From assembly GCA_035499415.1 (NCBI GenBank), contig DATJYV010000089.1, forward strand, positions 1 through 36,287: 36,287 bases of DNA. Reading direction: 5' to 3'. How positions within the stretch are numbered: position 1 is the stretch's first letter; each line of letters begins with the position of its first letter. Below, one piece after another: positions 6,356 through 13,385 of the stretch. A program made the position numbers and the translations under genes. The notes under the pieces were generated by a model that saw only the letters and a program-made list of their open reading frames with translations, did not search any database and had not been told where the DNA came from. This DNA is from DATJYV01 sp035499415 (lineage in GTDB: Bacteria > Bacteroidota > Ignavibacteria > UBA10030).

Positions 6356-6748
6356 ATGGAAACCAAAACGCATAGAAAAATCATCCTCGTCGGCGATAAA
6401 GTTCTTATCGCTCCCGACAAAGACGCAGACCGGACCCAGCACGGACTTTATCTTCCGCCCGGGGTGAAGGAAAAGGAAAAGGTCCAGAGCGGCTTCGTTG
6501 TGAAGATCGGACCCGGCTACGCCGTGCCCAATCCGCACTTCATCGACCAGGAATCGTGGTCGACGACGCCGAAGGATCCGATCAAGTATCTGCCCCTCCA
6601 AGCCGAGGAGGGTGATTACGCAATCTTCCTTCGCGATTCGGCGATCGAGGTGGAGTACGAGGAACAGAAGTACCTCATTGTCTCTCATTCCTCCATCCTC
6701 ATGATCATCCGGCCGGAACAGTTCAACGACTTGCTCCGTGAACAGTGA
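6356..6748 (+). CDS. Divergent GroES/Cpn10-fold protein, no GroEL beside it
   Basis: A 130-aa relative of the co-chaperonin GroES. The first part, DKVLIAPDKDADRTQHGLYL (14-33) and FVVKIGPGY (46-54), follows the GroES pattern of first strand, mobile loop and strand ending in GPG. The end, GDYAIFLRDSAIEVEYEEQK then LIVSHSSILMII, matches the GroES C-terminal strands. Between them lies about 28 extra residues (NPHFIDQESWSTTPKDPIKYLP), so it is longer than the ~97-aa norm. The mobile loop lacks the usual GGI(V/M)LP and reads HGLYLPP. No groEL is nearby, so it may not serve a chaperonin. It is followed by an overlapping small ORF and a bacilliredoxin. Start ATG 6356 has only a weak site (TTAGAGC). 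Confidence 0.8.
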   Translation: METKTHRKIILVGDKVLIAPDKDADRTQHGLYLPPGVKEKEKVQSGFVVKIGPGYAVPNPHFIDQESWSTTPKDPIKYLPLQAEEGDYAIFLRDSAIEVEYEEQKYLIVSHSSILMIIRPEQFNDLLREQ

Positions 6749-7016
6749 CCCCGCTGCGGACGATGTGCGCGTGTTCAGCCACCCGAACGTGTTGAAGCAA
6801 CTCGAGACCGCGGAATACCGGAACGGCTACTATGTCCTTTCATTCTATTCAGAAGCGGGGAAACCCGCTGCAAAGCCGACAGGAATGATATCCGAGTTCT
6901 ATCTTTACCCATCCGGCGGCACTCTCCGCGACAGCAATTTTCAACTTTTGTTCTACGATTCAAAGTACGACACCTATCGGGGATTTCGTCCGCCCGGGTG
7001 GAACAAACGGGCCTGA
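6738..7016 (+). CDS. Small hypothetical protein overlapping the GroES-like gene
   Basis: A 92-aa frame starting with GTG at 6738, inside the last 11 bases of the GroES-like gene, a typical coupled-operon overlap. The sequence looks protein-like (VRVFSHPNVLKQLETAEYRN, YYVLSFYSEAG, ISEFYLYPSGGTL, FQLLFYDSKYDTYRGFRPPG), aromatic-rich and probably beta-strand. There is no signal peptide or membrane helix. It stops 38 bases before the bacilliredoxin gene, so the three are likely one operon. No family recognised. Confidence 0.65.
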   Translation: MNSDPAADDVRVFSHPNVLKQLETAEYRNGYYVLSFYSEAGKPAAKPTGMISEFYLYPSGGTLRDSNFQLLFYDSKYDTYRGFRPPGWNKRA

Positions 7017-7054
7017 CCGAGTGTTGTTGACAAAAACCCTCAAGGAGACGTTCC

Positions 7055-7489
7055 ATGACGTATGATATCATCATGCAGCAGATTCGCGATGAGGTCACAA
7101 GGCTGGGAGCGCAGGAGTTGCGCACGCCTTCCGATGTCGATGCTGTCTTGAAGAACGAAAAAGGGACGGTACTCGTCGTTGTCAATTCGACATGCGGCTG
7201 TGCGGGGGGAGTCGCAAGGCCTGCTCTGGCGAAAGCATTGCAAAACAAGACGCTCCCGTCCAAGGTCGTGACGGTATTTGCAAGCGGCGACCGTGAAGCA
7301 ACAGCACAAGCGCGGTCGTATTTTGAAAACAATCCCCCATCTTCTCCATCCTTCGCACTCCTGCGGGACGGCAAGCTTCTCGAAATGGTGCACCGATACC
7401 AGATCGAAGGCCACACCCCCGACCAGGTTGCACGCACGTTGACGACGATGTTCGATGTGCACTGCGACCAGGAACATATCCGCTCGTAG
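7055..7489 (+). CDS. Bacilliredoxin, BrxA/BrxB (YphP/YqiW) family
   Basis: A 144-aa thioredoxin-fold protein of the BrxA/BrxB family. The signature is STCGCAGGVARPAL at 45-58, with Cys47 and Cys49 forming the CGC active site. Family members remove bacillithiol from mixed disulfides on proteins after oxidative stress. The length matches the family (~145 aa). TVFASGDREATAQARSYF and SFALLRDGKLLEMVHRYQIEG are also typical. Start 7055 has AAGGAGA upstream. It is the last gene of the small operon with the GroES-like protein, which would fit a protein-repair role; that link is inference. Bacillithiol synthesis genes are not in the window. Confidence 0.92.
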   Translation: MTYDIIMQQIRDEVTRLGAQELRTPSDVDAVLKNEKGTVLVVVNSTCGCAGGVARPALAKALQNKTLPSKVVTVFASGDREATAQARSYFENNPPSSPSFALLRDGKLLEMVHRYQIEGHTPDQVARTLTTMFDVHCDQEHIRS

Positions 7490-7696
7490 CTCATTTCGAG
7501 ACAGCGCGGGTTCTCCCCGCCTCCCTGTGCTTGCAATCACCCCCCGCTCTCCAGCCGGCATGTACGTTGAAGTATTCCCGGCCTTTGCCGGATTCGTTCT
7601 GGACTAGCTGCTGGAACCGCCGGTCCATGCAGTACGATCGGTCGTACGCAGGGACGATGACGTTGATCCTGTGACCTTTTTCCATAAGGAGATTTC

Positions 7697-9412
7697 ATGA
7701 AAGCAATCCGCCTCCTCTTCATGCTCTCGTTGTTGGCCCCCTTGTCGCTGTCCGCCCAGCAGGTCATGTGGCTCTCGAGTTTGGACAGCACCGGAACCGG
7801 CTCGAATTCCGCCGCGAAGGGAACCGCGTGGGCACTCCTGAGCGCAGACCGTAAAACGCTGACGTACCAGATCACGATCGCAAAACTGCAGGGTACCCTC
7901 ACGCTGGCAGAGTTCGAAATCTCTCCTTCCTTCACTCCCGTCGGTTCCATCCTTTTCAACGGCAACACGGCAGCGGGCACGTGGACGAATATCCCCGATT
8001 CACTCATCACGTATCTGGCCAGAAAGCACGTGTACATCAATATCCGGAGCTCAATCTCTCCCGCGGGCGAGATACGGGGATACCTGAAGGGGAGTCAGTT
8101 CGGCTTCACGATGAATATCGACAGCACGCTGGAAAACTCCGGGTCAAAAGCGCGGGGAACCGGTTGGGCTCGTTGGGATTCCGGGGCCGCCGGAGGACTC
8201 AAGTATGCGATGACGATTGCGGGTCTTTCCAGCGCCTTCAACACAGCGCATTTCCGCTGGGCCGGCAATGGGGCAATTCTTCAGCAGGTTGCGTTCACCG
8301 ACAGCACGGCGATCGGCGATTGGTCCGGCTCTCCCGACAGCATCATCACGGTTCTTCTGCACGGGAAGGTTTATCTCAACGTTGAGACTGCAAATTTCAG
8401 CAACGGTGAAATACGTGGGACCGTTACACCCGTGGGACAACTTGCGTTCGAATCCACGATCAACGGAGCGCAGGCGGGAAGCGGTTCAACCGGATCCGGA
8501 ACGGGATGGGCAATTCTCAATTCCGACCTTTCGCGGATTCGATACAGCGTCACGTACGCACGATTACTCGGATCTACTTTCAGCGGGGGATATATCCAGT
8601 CGAATGCCAATCCGTCGATATTTCAGCTGCCATTCAGCTCGAATTATGCCTCCGGAGATTGGACCTCGTTCACCGATGCGAATCTCGTCGACCTCATGAA
8701 AGGGAATTTGTTCATCAACCTGAGAAGCAGCAGAAATCCGCAAGGGGAACTTCAGGGTGCCCTCGTGCTATCGGGACCGGTGTTCACGGCTAAACTGGAC
8801 GGGGCGCAGGCGGGAACGCCGTCCGTCGCGCATGGAACTGCGTGGGTCGACAACGGGCAGGATACTTCCCGATACCGTGTGACGATTGCGGGGCTCGTTT
8901 CGTCGTTCAGTGCGGCGCAGTTTCACTATTTGCCGGGAGGCGGGGCGGTTCAGACAATCGCCTTCACCGACAGCACCGGCTCCGGGTCGTGGCTTATGGC
9001 GGACTCGATGTTCGCCGCCGCATTGCGGGGCAAATTGTACGTCAGCGTTCAGTCGATGACATATCCGGGCGATGAGATACGGGGGAACATCGGACTCGGT
9101 GACCTTGTGGTGACAAAGGTCGAACAAGTTTCAAGCGAGACTCCTCGGAATTTCCGCCTCGAGCAGAACTATCCAAATCCGTTCAACCCGACGACAGCCA
9201 TCAGCTATCAGCTTTCAGCGGTCGGCAATGTTTCGTTAAGAGTGTTTGATCTGCTCGGAAGAGAGGTCGCGGAACTTGTGCACGAACGGCAGTCGCCGGG
9301 GACGTACACGGTGACGTTTGATGCGGAAAAGATAAGCTCCGGAATTTACTTCTACCGATTGACCACCGGCGCAGGGCAGGAGGCAACGAGGAAGATGGTG
9401 TTACTCAAGTAA
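7697..9412 (+). CDS. Secreted protein with four CHRD-type repeats and a T9SS sorting domain
   Basis: A 571-aa secreted protein. Signal peptide 1-20 (LLFMLSLLAPLSLSAQ). Four tandem repeats of about 115 residues (roughly 22-130, 132-245, 248-363, 366-473), each ending in a variant of (I/L)N(I/L)RS...GEIRG, which is the CHRD-domain pattern; the third and fourth open with INGAQAGS and LDGAQAGT. The C-terminus (about 488-571) is a type A T9SS sorting domain: RLEQNYPNPFNPTT, LRVFDLLGREVAEL, GTYTVTFDA, SGIYFYRLT, and final KMVLLK. It is therefore exported by Sec, passed across the outer membrane by T9SS and probably anchored or released. CHRD function in bacteria is unclear; adhesion is a guess. Start 7697 has AAGGAG. 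A hairpin terminator follows. Confidence 0.92.
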   Translation: MKAIRLLFMLSLLAPLSLSAQQVMWLSSLDSTGTGSNSAAKGTAWALLSADRKTLTYQITIAKLQGTLTLAEFEISPSFTPVGSILFNGNTAAGTWTNIPDSLITYLARKHVYINIRSSISPAGEIRGYLKGSQFGFTMNIDSTLENSGSKARGTGWARWDSGAAGGLKYAMTIAGLSSAFNTAHFRWAGNGAILQQVAFTDSTAIGDWSGSPDSIITVLLHGKVYLNVETANFSNGEIRGTVTPVGQLAFESTINGAQAGSGSTGSGTGWAILNSDLSRIRYSVTYARLLGSTFSGGYIQSNANPSIFQLPFSSNYASGDWTSFTDANLVDLMKGNLFINLRSSRNPQGELQGALVLSGPVFTAKLDGAQAGTPSVAHGTAWVDNGQDTSRYRVTIAGLVSSFSAAQFHYLPGGGAVQTIAFTDSTGSGSWLMADSMFAAALRGKLYVSVQSMTYPGDEIRGNIGLGDLVVTKVEQVSSETPRNFRLEQNYPNPFNPTTAISYQLSAVGNVSLRVFDLLGREVAELVHERQSPGTYTVTFDAEKISSGIYFYRLTTGAGQEATRKMVLLK

Positions 9413-9431
9413 AAAGGAAAAGTTAAAAACT

Positions 9432-9466
9432 AAAAAGGCTTCGGCGAAGTTTGCCGGAGCTTTTTT
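9432..9466 (+). terminator. Intrinsic terminator after the CHRD gene
   Basis: AAAGGCTTCGGC pairs with GCCGGAGCTTTTTT, ending in a T-run, 20 bases past the stop. The same core recurs after the T9SS fragment at 11618-11660. Confidence 0.85.
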
Positions 9467-9902
9467 AGTTTTCTTCTTTCGCTATTGTTCGCTTCCCCCT
9501 CCAGCGGCTTTCGGTCCAATGCACATGTGTTCCTGATGGATTCCACCTTCTTTTGGTTTGTCGTTTGGTGAACGCAAAATTGACAAACGGTTGCGGCGCC
9601 TTCCACTCTTTACACAAGGATGAAGACATCAGCTCTCTGCTCTGAGTTTTCAGTCGTACGGTACTTAACTTGTCTCAGATTTGAGACGGCGTTTTGGACG
9701 AATGTCAATTCTGACAAAGCTCTTTCCCGTCGCGGCATCATAACGAGAGGCGCGAACAGTTATCCGTCGTCTTGACTCTCCTGAGTATAAACTGTAATAT
9801 TTGAGTGGCATCTTGGTAGTAAAGTTGCGATTGCTTGATTGGTGCAAAGGGCAATCGTACTATGGTTGCAGTAGATTCTGCCGCGAAAGGGGGTACGAAC
9901 CG
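9467..9902 (+). promoter_or_regulatory. Intergenic region with a candidate promoter at 9772-9800
   Basis: About 435 bases without a credible gene. TTGACT (9772-9777), a 17-base spacer and TAATAT (9795-9800) form a good sigma-70-type promoter roughly 100 bases before the propeller lipoprotein gene. The remainder is AT-richer than its neighbours and shows no RNA gene; frames on the minus strand here look random. Confidence 0.5.
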
Positions 9903-11156
9903 ATGAGCAACCGGATCTCGGTTTTCCTTCCATTCCTCATTTTCCTCGCATTGATATTTCTCGAACTCGGGTGCAAGCATCCGACAGATCCTTCTTCACC
10001 GAACGCACCCGACACGAACTGGGTGACTCAACCGCAGGTAGATATCTCGTGGCCCGGGCTTGCCAGCTCCCCCTGGCCGATGTTTTTGCATGATCCGCAA
10101 CACACAGCACGCAGCCCATACCGCGGCCCTCAACTTGGACAGGTCGAGTGGATGTTCACCACCACAGGCCTTGTGTATCCTTCCCCGATAATCGACGTGG
10201 ACGGAACGGTCTATGTGGGCTGCCTGAGAGGAGATCTCTTTGCGGTTCTCCCGAACGGTGTGCAAGAATGGAGTGTATATGGCGGCGGAGTTAGCTCCGC
10301 GATGGTCGCTAGTGACAGGACTATTTACTTCGATGGCAACGATTCGACCGGTGGCGCGTGGCTCTTTTCGTACGACGGGACAGGTCACCTTAACTGGAAA
10401 TACCCTATTGATGTCGCCGAGGGCTATTCTTCCGTGTTGATCTCAAAGGATGGACAGACTATTTATCTCGCTTCCGGGTATCTCTACGCCATCCGAAAAA
10501 ACGGCACACTGGGCTGGAAAATGAAGCCCGATTCGACGAGCACTCTTCATTATTCACCGGCAATGTCACCGGACGGCACTACGTTGTATGTCACGAGCTT
10601 CACAGCGTTGAATGCCATCGACACGAGCGGAGTGCTAAAGTGGGCGTATCGGGGGGAGACCTCAGATCCCGCTGTAGACAACGATGGCAATGTATATTTC
10701 GGCATAAATACGACCACCGGTGGTCTCTGCTCTGTCTCAAAGGACGGGACCGTTCGGTGGGTGGCGAATGATATTTATTGGTCGAATAATTATCCTGGAC
10801 CTGTCATCGGTCGCGACGGAACAATCTACATTACCGGGCATGCTCTCTATGCGGTCGACTATGCAGGTAAATTAAAATGGAAATACCCCTTGCCGGGATT
10901 GGCCTGGTCGCAGTGTGTGCCTGCAACCGATCTCGACGGCACAATCTACTTCGGTAAGGGAACCTCTCGGACACCGGATGATAGTCTGAACTTTTTTGCC
11001 CTCAATCCCAACGGCACTCTTAAGTTTGCAATGTGTCTAAAGTCTCCCGATGGCAGTATCCCCGACATTGATTCGCCACCATCCATTGGTGCCGATGGAA
11101 GTGTCTATGTTGGCTCAGATTATCCGCACGGGACTCAACTATACAAAATCAAATAG
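9903..11156 (+). CDS. PQQ-like beta-propeller lipoprotein
   Basis: A 417-aa exported protein. The N-terminus has a long hydrophobic stretch ending in Cys24 (LIFLELGCKHPTD), a relaxed lipobox, so it is probably a lipoprotein. The rest is a seven- or eight-bladed propeller made of ~40-residue repeats with DGT(V/I)Y(V/F)G and NG(T/V)L..W signatures: DVDGTVYVGCLRGDLFAV, DGQTIYLASGYLYAI, DLDGTIYFGKG, GADGSVYVGSDYP. No catalytic residues for a quinoprotein dehydrogenase are obvious, so it is more likely a binding or scaffold protein of the BamB/WD-like type. Start 9903 has AAAGGGGG 10-14 bases upstream; codons further upstream look non-coding. It lacks a T9SS tag, although one follows 26 bases later as a separate damaged ORF. 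Confidence 0.85.
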   Translation: MSNRISVFLPFLIFLALIFLELGCKHPTDPSSPNAPDTNWVTQPQVDISWPGLASSPWPMFLHDPQHTARSPYRGPQLGQVEWMFTTTGLVYPSPIIDVDGTVYVGCLRGDLFAVLPNGVQEWSVYGGGVSSAMVASDRTIYFDGNDSTGGAWLFSYDGTGHLNWKYPIDVAEGYSSVLISKDGQTIYLASGYLYAIRKNGTLGWKMKPDSTSTLHYSPAMSPDGTTLYVTSFTALNAIDTSGVLKWAYRGETSDPAVDNDGNVYFGINTTTGGLCSVSKDGTVRWVANDIYWSNNYPGPVIGRDGTIYITGHALYAVDYAGKLKWKYPLPGLAWSQCVPATDLDGTIYFGKGTSRTPDDSLNFFALNPNGTLKFAMCLKSPDGSIPDIDSPPSIGADGSVYVGSDYPHGTQLYKIK

Positions 11157-11181
11157 GCGCGCATGCTTTAGAGAGAAGGAC

Positions 11182-11597
11182 ATGAAAACGAAGCCATTGT
11201 CGATAACTATCCTGGTTGGGATTTTCGCTCAGCCCCATCAGAAACATTTGCTTCGCCAAATTGGTATGCGGAGTATGCTGAATTGAACAGCGGTGCAAAC
11301 GACAATGATGATATATCGGCGCTGAGCGAAACTCCGACGAGCTATTCCGTATCATGCTTTCCCAATCCATTCAATCCCTCAACGCAAATACGATTCGGCA
11401 TCGCTCGAGCTGGATTTGTTTCCTTGAAAATATATGATATGCTTGGAAGAGCGGTCGCGGTGCTGGTTGAAGAAGATAAGAGCGCGGGTTATTTTCAGAT
11501 GAGCTGGGACGCTTCGCGGCTGCCCAGTGGAGTTTACTTCCTGCGGCTGCAAGCTTCGAAGGAATCAATTATTCAAAAAATGATGCTCATGAGATAA
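11182..11597 (+). pseudogene. Frameshifted T9SS cargo remnant (signal peptide and sorting domain in different frames)
   Basis: ATG 11182 opens MKTKPLSITILVGIFA, a signal-peptide-like start, but this frame ends at 11286. The frame shifted by -1 is open from 11174 and carries FASPNWYAEYAELNSGAND, then a full T9SS type A domain: CFPNPFNPSTQIRFGI, VSLKIYDMLGRAVAVL, SGVYFLRLQA, KMMLMR, stop at 11595-11597. One base change in the T-run near 11221-11224 would join the halves into a ~138-aa secreted peptide. Either a frameshifted small gene, a remnant of a larger cargo with an internal deletion, or a sequencing error. The second frame alone has only TTG 11283 as start. Confidence 0.7.
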
Positions 11598-11617
11598 AGT
11601 CCTCTGCCTCTGAAATG

Positions 11618-11660
11618 AAAAAGGCTTCGGCAAAGTTTGCCGGAGCCTTTATTGTTTTCG
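11618..11660. terminator. Bidirectional intrinsic terminator, repeat of the one at 9432
   Basis: AAAGGCTTCGGC pairs with GCCGGAGCCTTT (11 Watson-Crick pairs and one G-T wobble). T-rich sequence follows on the plus strand (TTTATTGTTTTCG), and GCCTTTTTC on the minus strand. It lies between two converging genes. Confidence 0.82.
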
Positions 11661-11699
11661 ATTTGTTCTTCTTGGTTTTTGCTTTTTAATTGTTCCTCG

Positions 11700-12185
11700 T
11701 CAATTGTCTTTCGCCCCCTGCATGATCCACGTCCCGATCTGCACGATCATCGAGTCGGGCAGGCCTGTCGAGACGTACTGTCCCCCCTGCGGCATTCGAA
11801 AATTTCCATACGGATTGTTCACATTTCGCAGCATTTTCATGATGCCGCTGCCGACGGAGGTCGACGGCGAGCCGTAGGACGAATCTCCCGGCTGGATGAC
11901 ATTTGAGCCGAACATCACCCCTCCCGCCCGCTCGCCCGTATACGTCGTCTGGTCAAAATTCGCCTGGGGGTTCGGCGGGCGATGACAGCCGCTCAGAGCG
12001 CAGTTCGCAAGAAGGATCGGGTGAACGACGGTGGAAAACCGCACCGTATCCGTGCTTCCACCGCCGGCCGGCGGGGCCGGGGTCTGCTGCTCCGTCACGG
12101 GCGACCCCATGTCGGTGCATCCGTCGGTCAGCCCGAGGCCGGCCGCGATGAACAAGAGCACGATTAATCCTGTTTGGTACTTCAC
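11700..12185 (-). CDS. Secreted lipoprotein with CX4CH cytochrome c-like motif
   Basis: A 161-aa exported protein: hydrophobic leader 5-20 ending at Cys23 (LTDGCTDMG), a Pro/Gly-rich linker, then FSTVVHPILLANCALSGCHRP with Cys62, Cys67 and His68. This CX4CH pattern with FS..V.PIL..NCA.SGCH is common in Bacteroidota and Planctomycetes proteins annotated as c-type cytochrome-like; a standard heme c site is CXXCH, so heme binding is uncertain. The C-terminal part NFRMPQGGQY...IGTWIMQGA also fits that group (a Met before the last helix could be an axial ligand). GTG 12185 has GAGGTGA six bases upstream. It converges on the T9SS remnant and diverges from the FnIII lipoprotein. Confidence 0.82.
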   Translation of the reverse strand: MKYQTGLIVLLFIAAGLGLTDGCTDMGSPVTEQQTPAPPAGGGSTDTVRFSTVVHPILLANCALSGCHRPPNPQANFDQTTYTGERAGGVMFGSNVIQPGDSSYGSPSTSVGSGIMKMLRNVNNPYGNFRMPQGGQYVSTGLPDSMIVQIGTWIMQGAKDN

Positions 12186-12231
12186 GTCGAGTCACCTCGC
12201 ATTTGCAATGAAACCCCTTCACCAATCGCGT

Positions 12232-12260
12232 TTGGCAAATCTACTCTATTATCAATACTT
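12232..12260. promoter_or_regulatory. Candidate divergent promoter region
   Basis: The AT-rich patch between two divergent lipoprotein genes. Plus strand: TTGGCA (12232-12237), 17 bases, ATACTT (12255-12260). Minus strand: TTGCAA, 17 bases, TAGATT, overlapping the same patch. Both are imperfect matches. Confidence 0.35.
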
Positions 12261-12370
12261 TTGCAAAGCGAATTGTTTCTCTCGCCACTTTCCGCGACAT
12301 TGATGGATGGAGCGCTTGAAGCGAACGGCTTTCCGATGAAATCGGTCACAGCGTCACATCGGACGTAATC

Positions 12371-13321
12371 ATGGATACCCGGAACGCGATCCACCTTCTT
12401 CTCGCCGCATCTTTTGTTCTGCTGCTCTCTTCGTGCGCAAAAACTTCCGTCCCACCGAAGGGGCCTCTCGAACCAATTTCGAACCTCCGCGCGTTCTCGG
12501 CCGACTCGACTTCCGTCGGTCTTGCCTGGACACCATCGCCGAGCGCGTCGACCCCGGACTTTGGAGACTACCTCGTCAACGCCACGCCCGAGGATCAAAT
12601 CGGGGGCGTCATCCTCACCAAAAGCGCCGGTTCAAACTCATCTCTCCGTTTCGGAGGACTGATGCCTTCCTCCGTCTATACCTTTGCGGTCATTGCCCGA
12701 CCCAACTCATCTTCATCCGCGGGGAATTCGACTCCCCTCTCCATTGTGTGGGCTCCCGCAAGCCGATTTGATTCGGTTTCCGGTCAACCCATCCTCGTTT
12801 ACGAATCCTCCAGTACGTCCGGAAACGCGGCCCTTATTTTTCACTCCTCCGTCACCGGCGGCCCAAGGACCGTCAACCTTCTCAATCCCTCGACTCCTTC
12901 GGATACTGCCGAGGTAGACCTGTTTGTGCGGACAGAAACCATCACCTCCGTTTCCATTCGCAGTGCCGATCTTTACCTGACGCCCGGAGGTACGATGCGT
13001 TTTCCCCGAACGACTCTCTTTTCCTCTTTCTCGTACTCCGCCGGCAACCTGGACGACGCGGAACTTCGTCCCCCGGATACGAGCTCCTACGCGCCGACGA
13101 ATACGGTCATCGAGATTGACACAACGGCGGCCGTAACCTCCACCATTTTTTATTTTCGGTCGAACGACGCTCACTACGGACGCCTCCTCGTACGACGGGA
13201 TCCGACGAGCGGCACGATGATCTGGGGAACTTCGCCCGACCGGTACCTTGTGGTCGAAATCTCGTATCAACCGGTTCCCGCGAACATCTACTCAAGACGC
13301 AGTCAACAGGAAGGGGAATGA
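12371..13321 (+). CDS. Lipoprotein with fibronectin type III-like domain
   Basis: A 316-aa protein with signal peptide and lipobox LLLSSC (Cys22). Residues about 34-125 fit an FnIII domain: PISNLRAFSADSTSVGLAW, DFGDYLVNAT, YTFAVIARPN. The remainder (about 130-300) is Ser/Thr-rich and beta-predicted, with a strand-rich block around VYESSSTSGNAALIFH and YLVVEISYQP, but no known family was recognised. It probably sits on the outside of the inner or outer membrane. The NlpC/P60 gene starts 64 bases downstream on the same strand and may be co-transcribed. No strong ribosome binding site precedes the ATG. Confidence 0.75.
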   Translation: MDTRNAIHLLLAASFVLLLSSCAKTSVPPKGPLEPISNLRAFSADSTSVGLAWTPSPSASTPDFGDYLVNATPEDQIGGVILTKSAGSNSSLRFGGLMPSSVYTFAVIARPNSSSSAGNSTPLSIVWAPASRFDSVSGQPILVYESSSTSGNAALIFHSSVTGGPRTVNLLNPSTPSDTAEVDLFVRTETITSVSIRSADLYLTPGGTMRFPRTTLFSSFSYSAGNLDDAELRPPDTSSYAPTNTVIEIDTTAAVTSTIFYFRSNDAHYGRLLVRRDPTSGTMIWGTSPDRYLVVEISYQPVPANIYSRRSQQEGE

Positions 13322-13385
13322 GCGTGCGTCGTTCCGTCCATCAAAAATTGAATACATCACTCAAATAAATTACCCGCGTTCTCGC

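Noticed and set aside
7491..7685. Minus-strand 64-aa frame with protein-like start (MEKGHRINVIVPAYDRSY)
   Set aside because: Its start overlaps the CHRD gene's ribosome binding site, no Shine-Dalgarno site precedes it, and the second half looks random. Kept out, though relatives could be checked.
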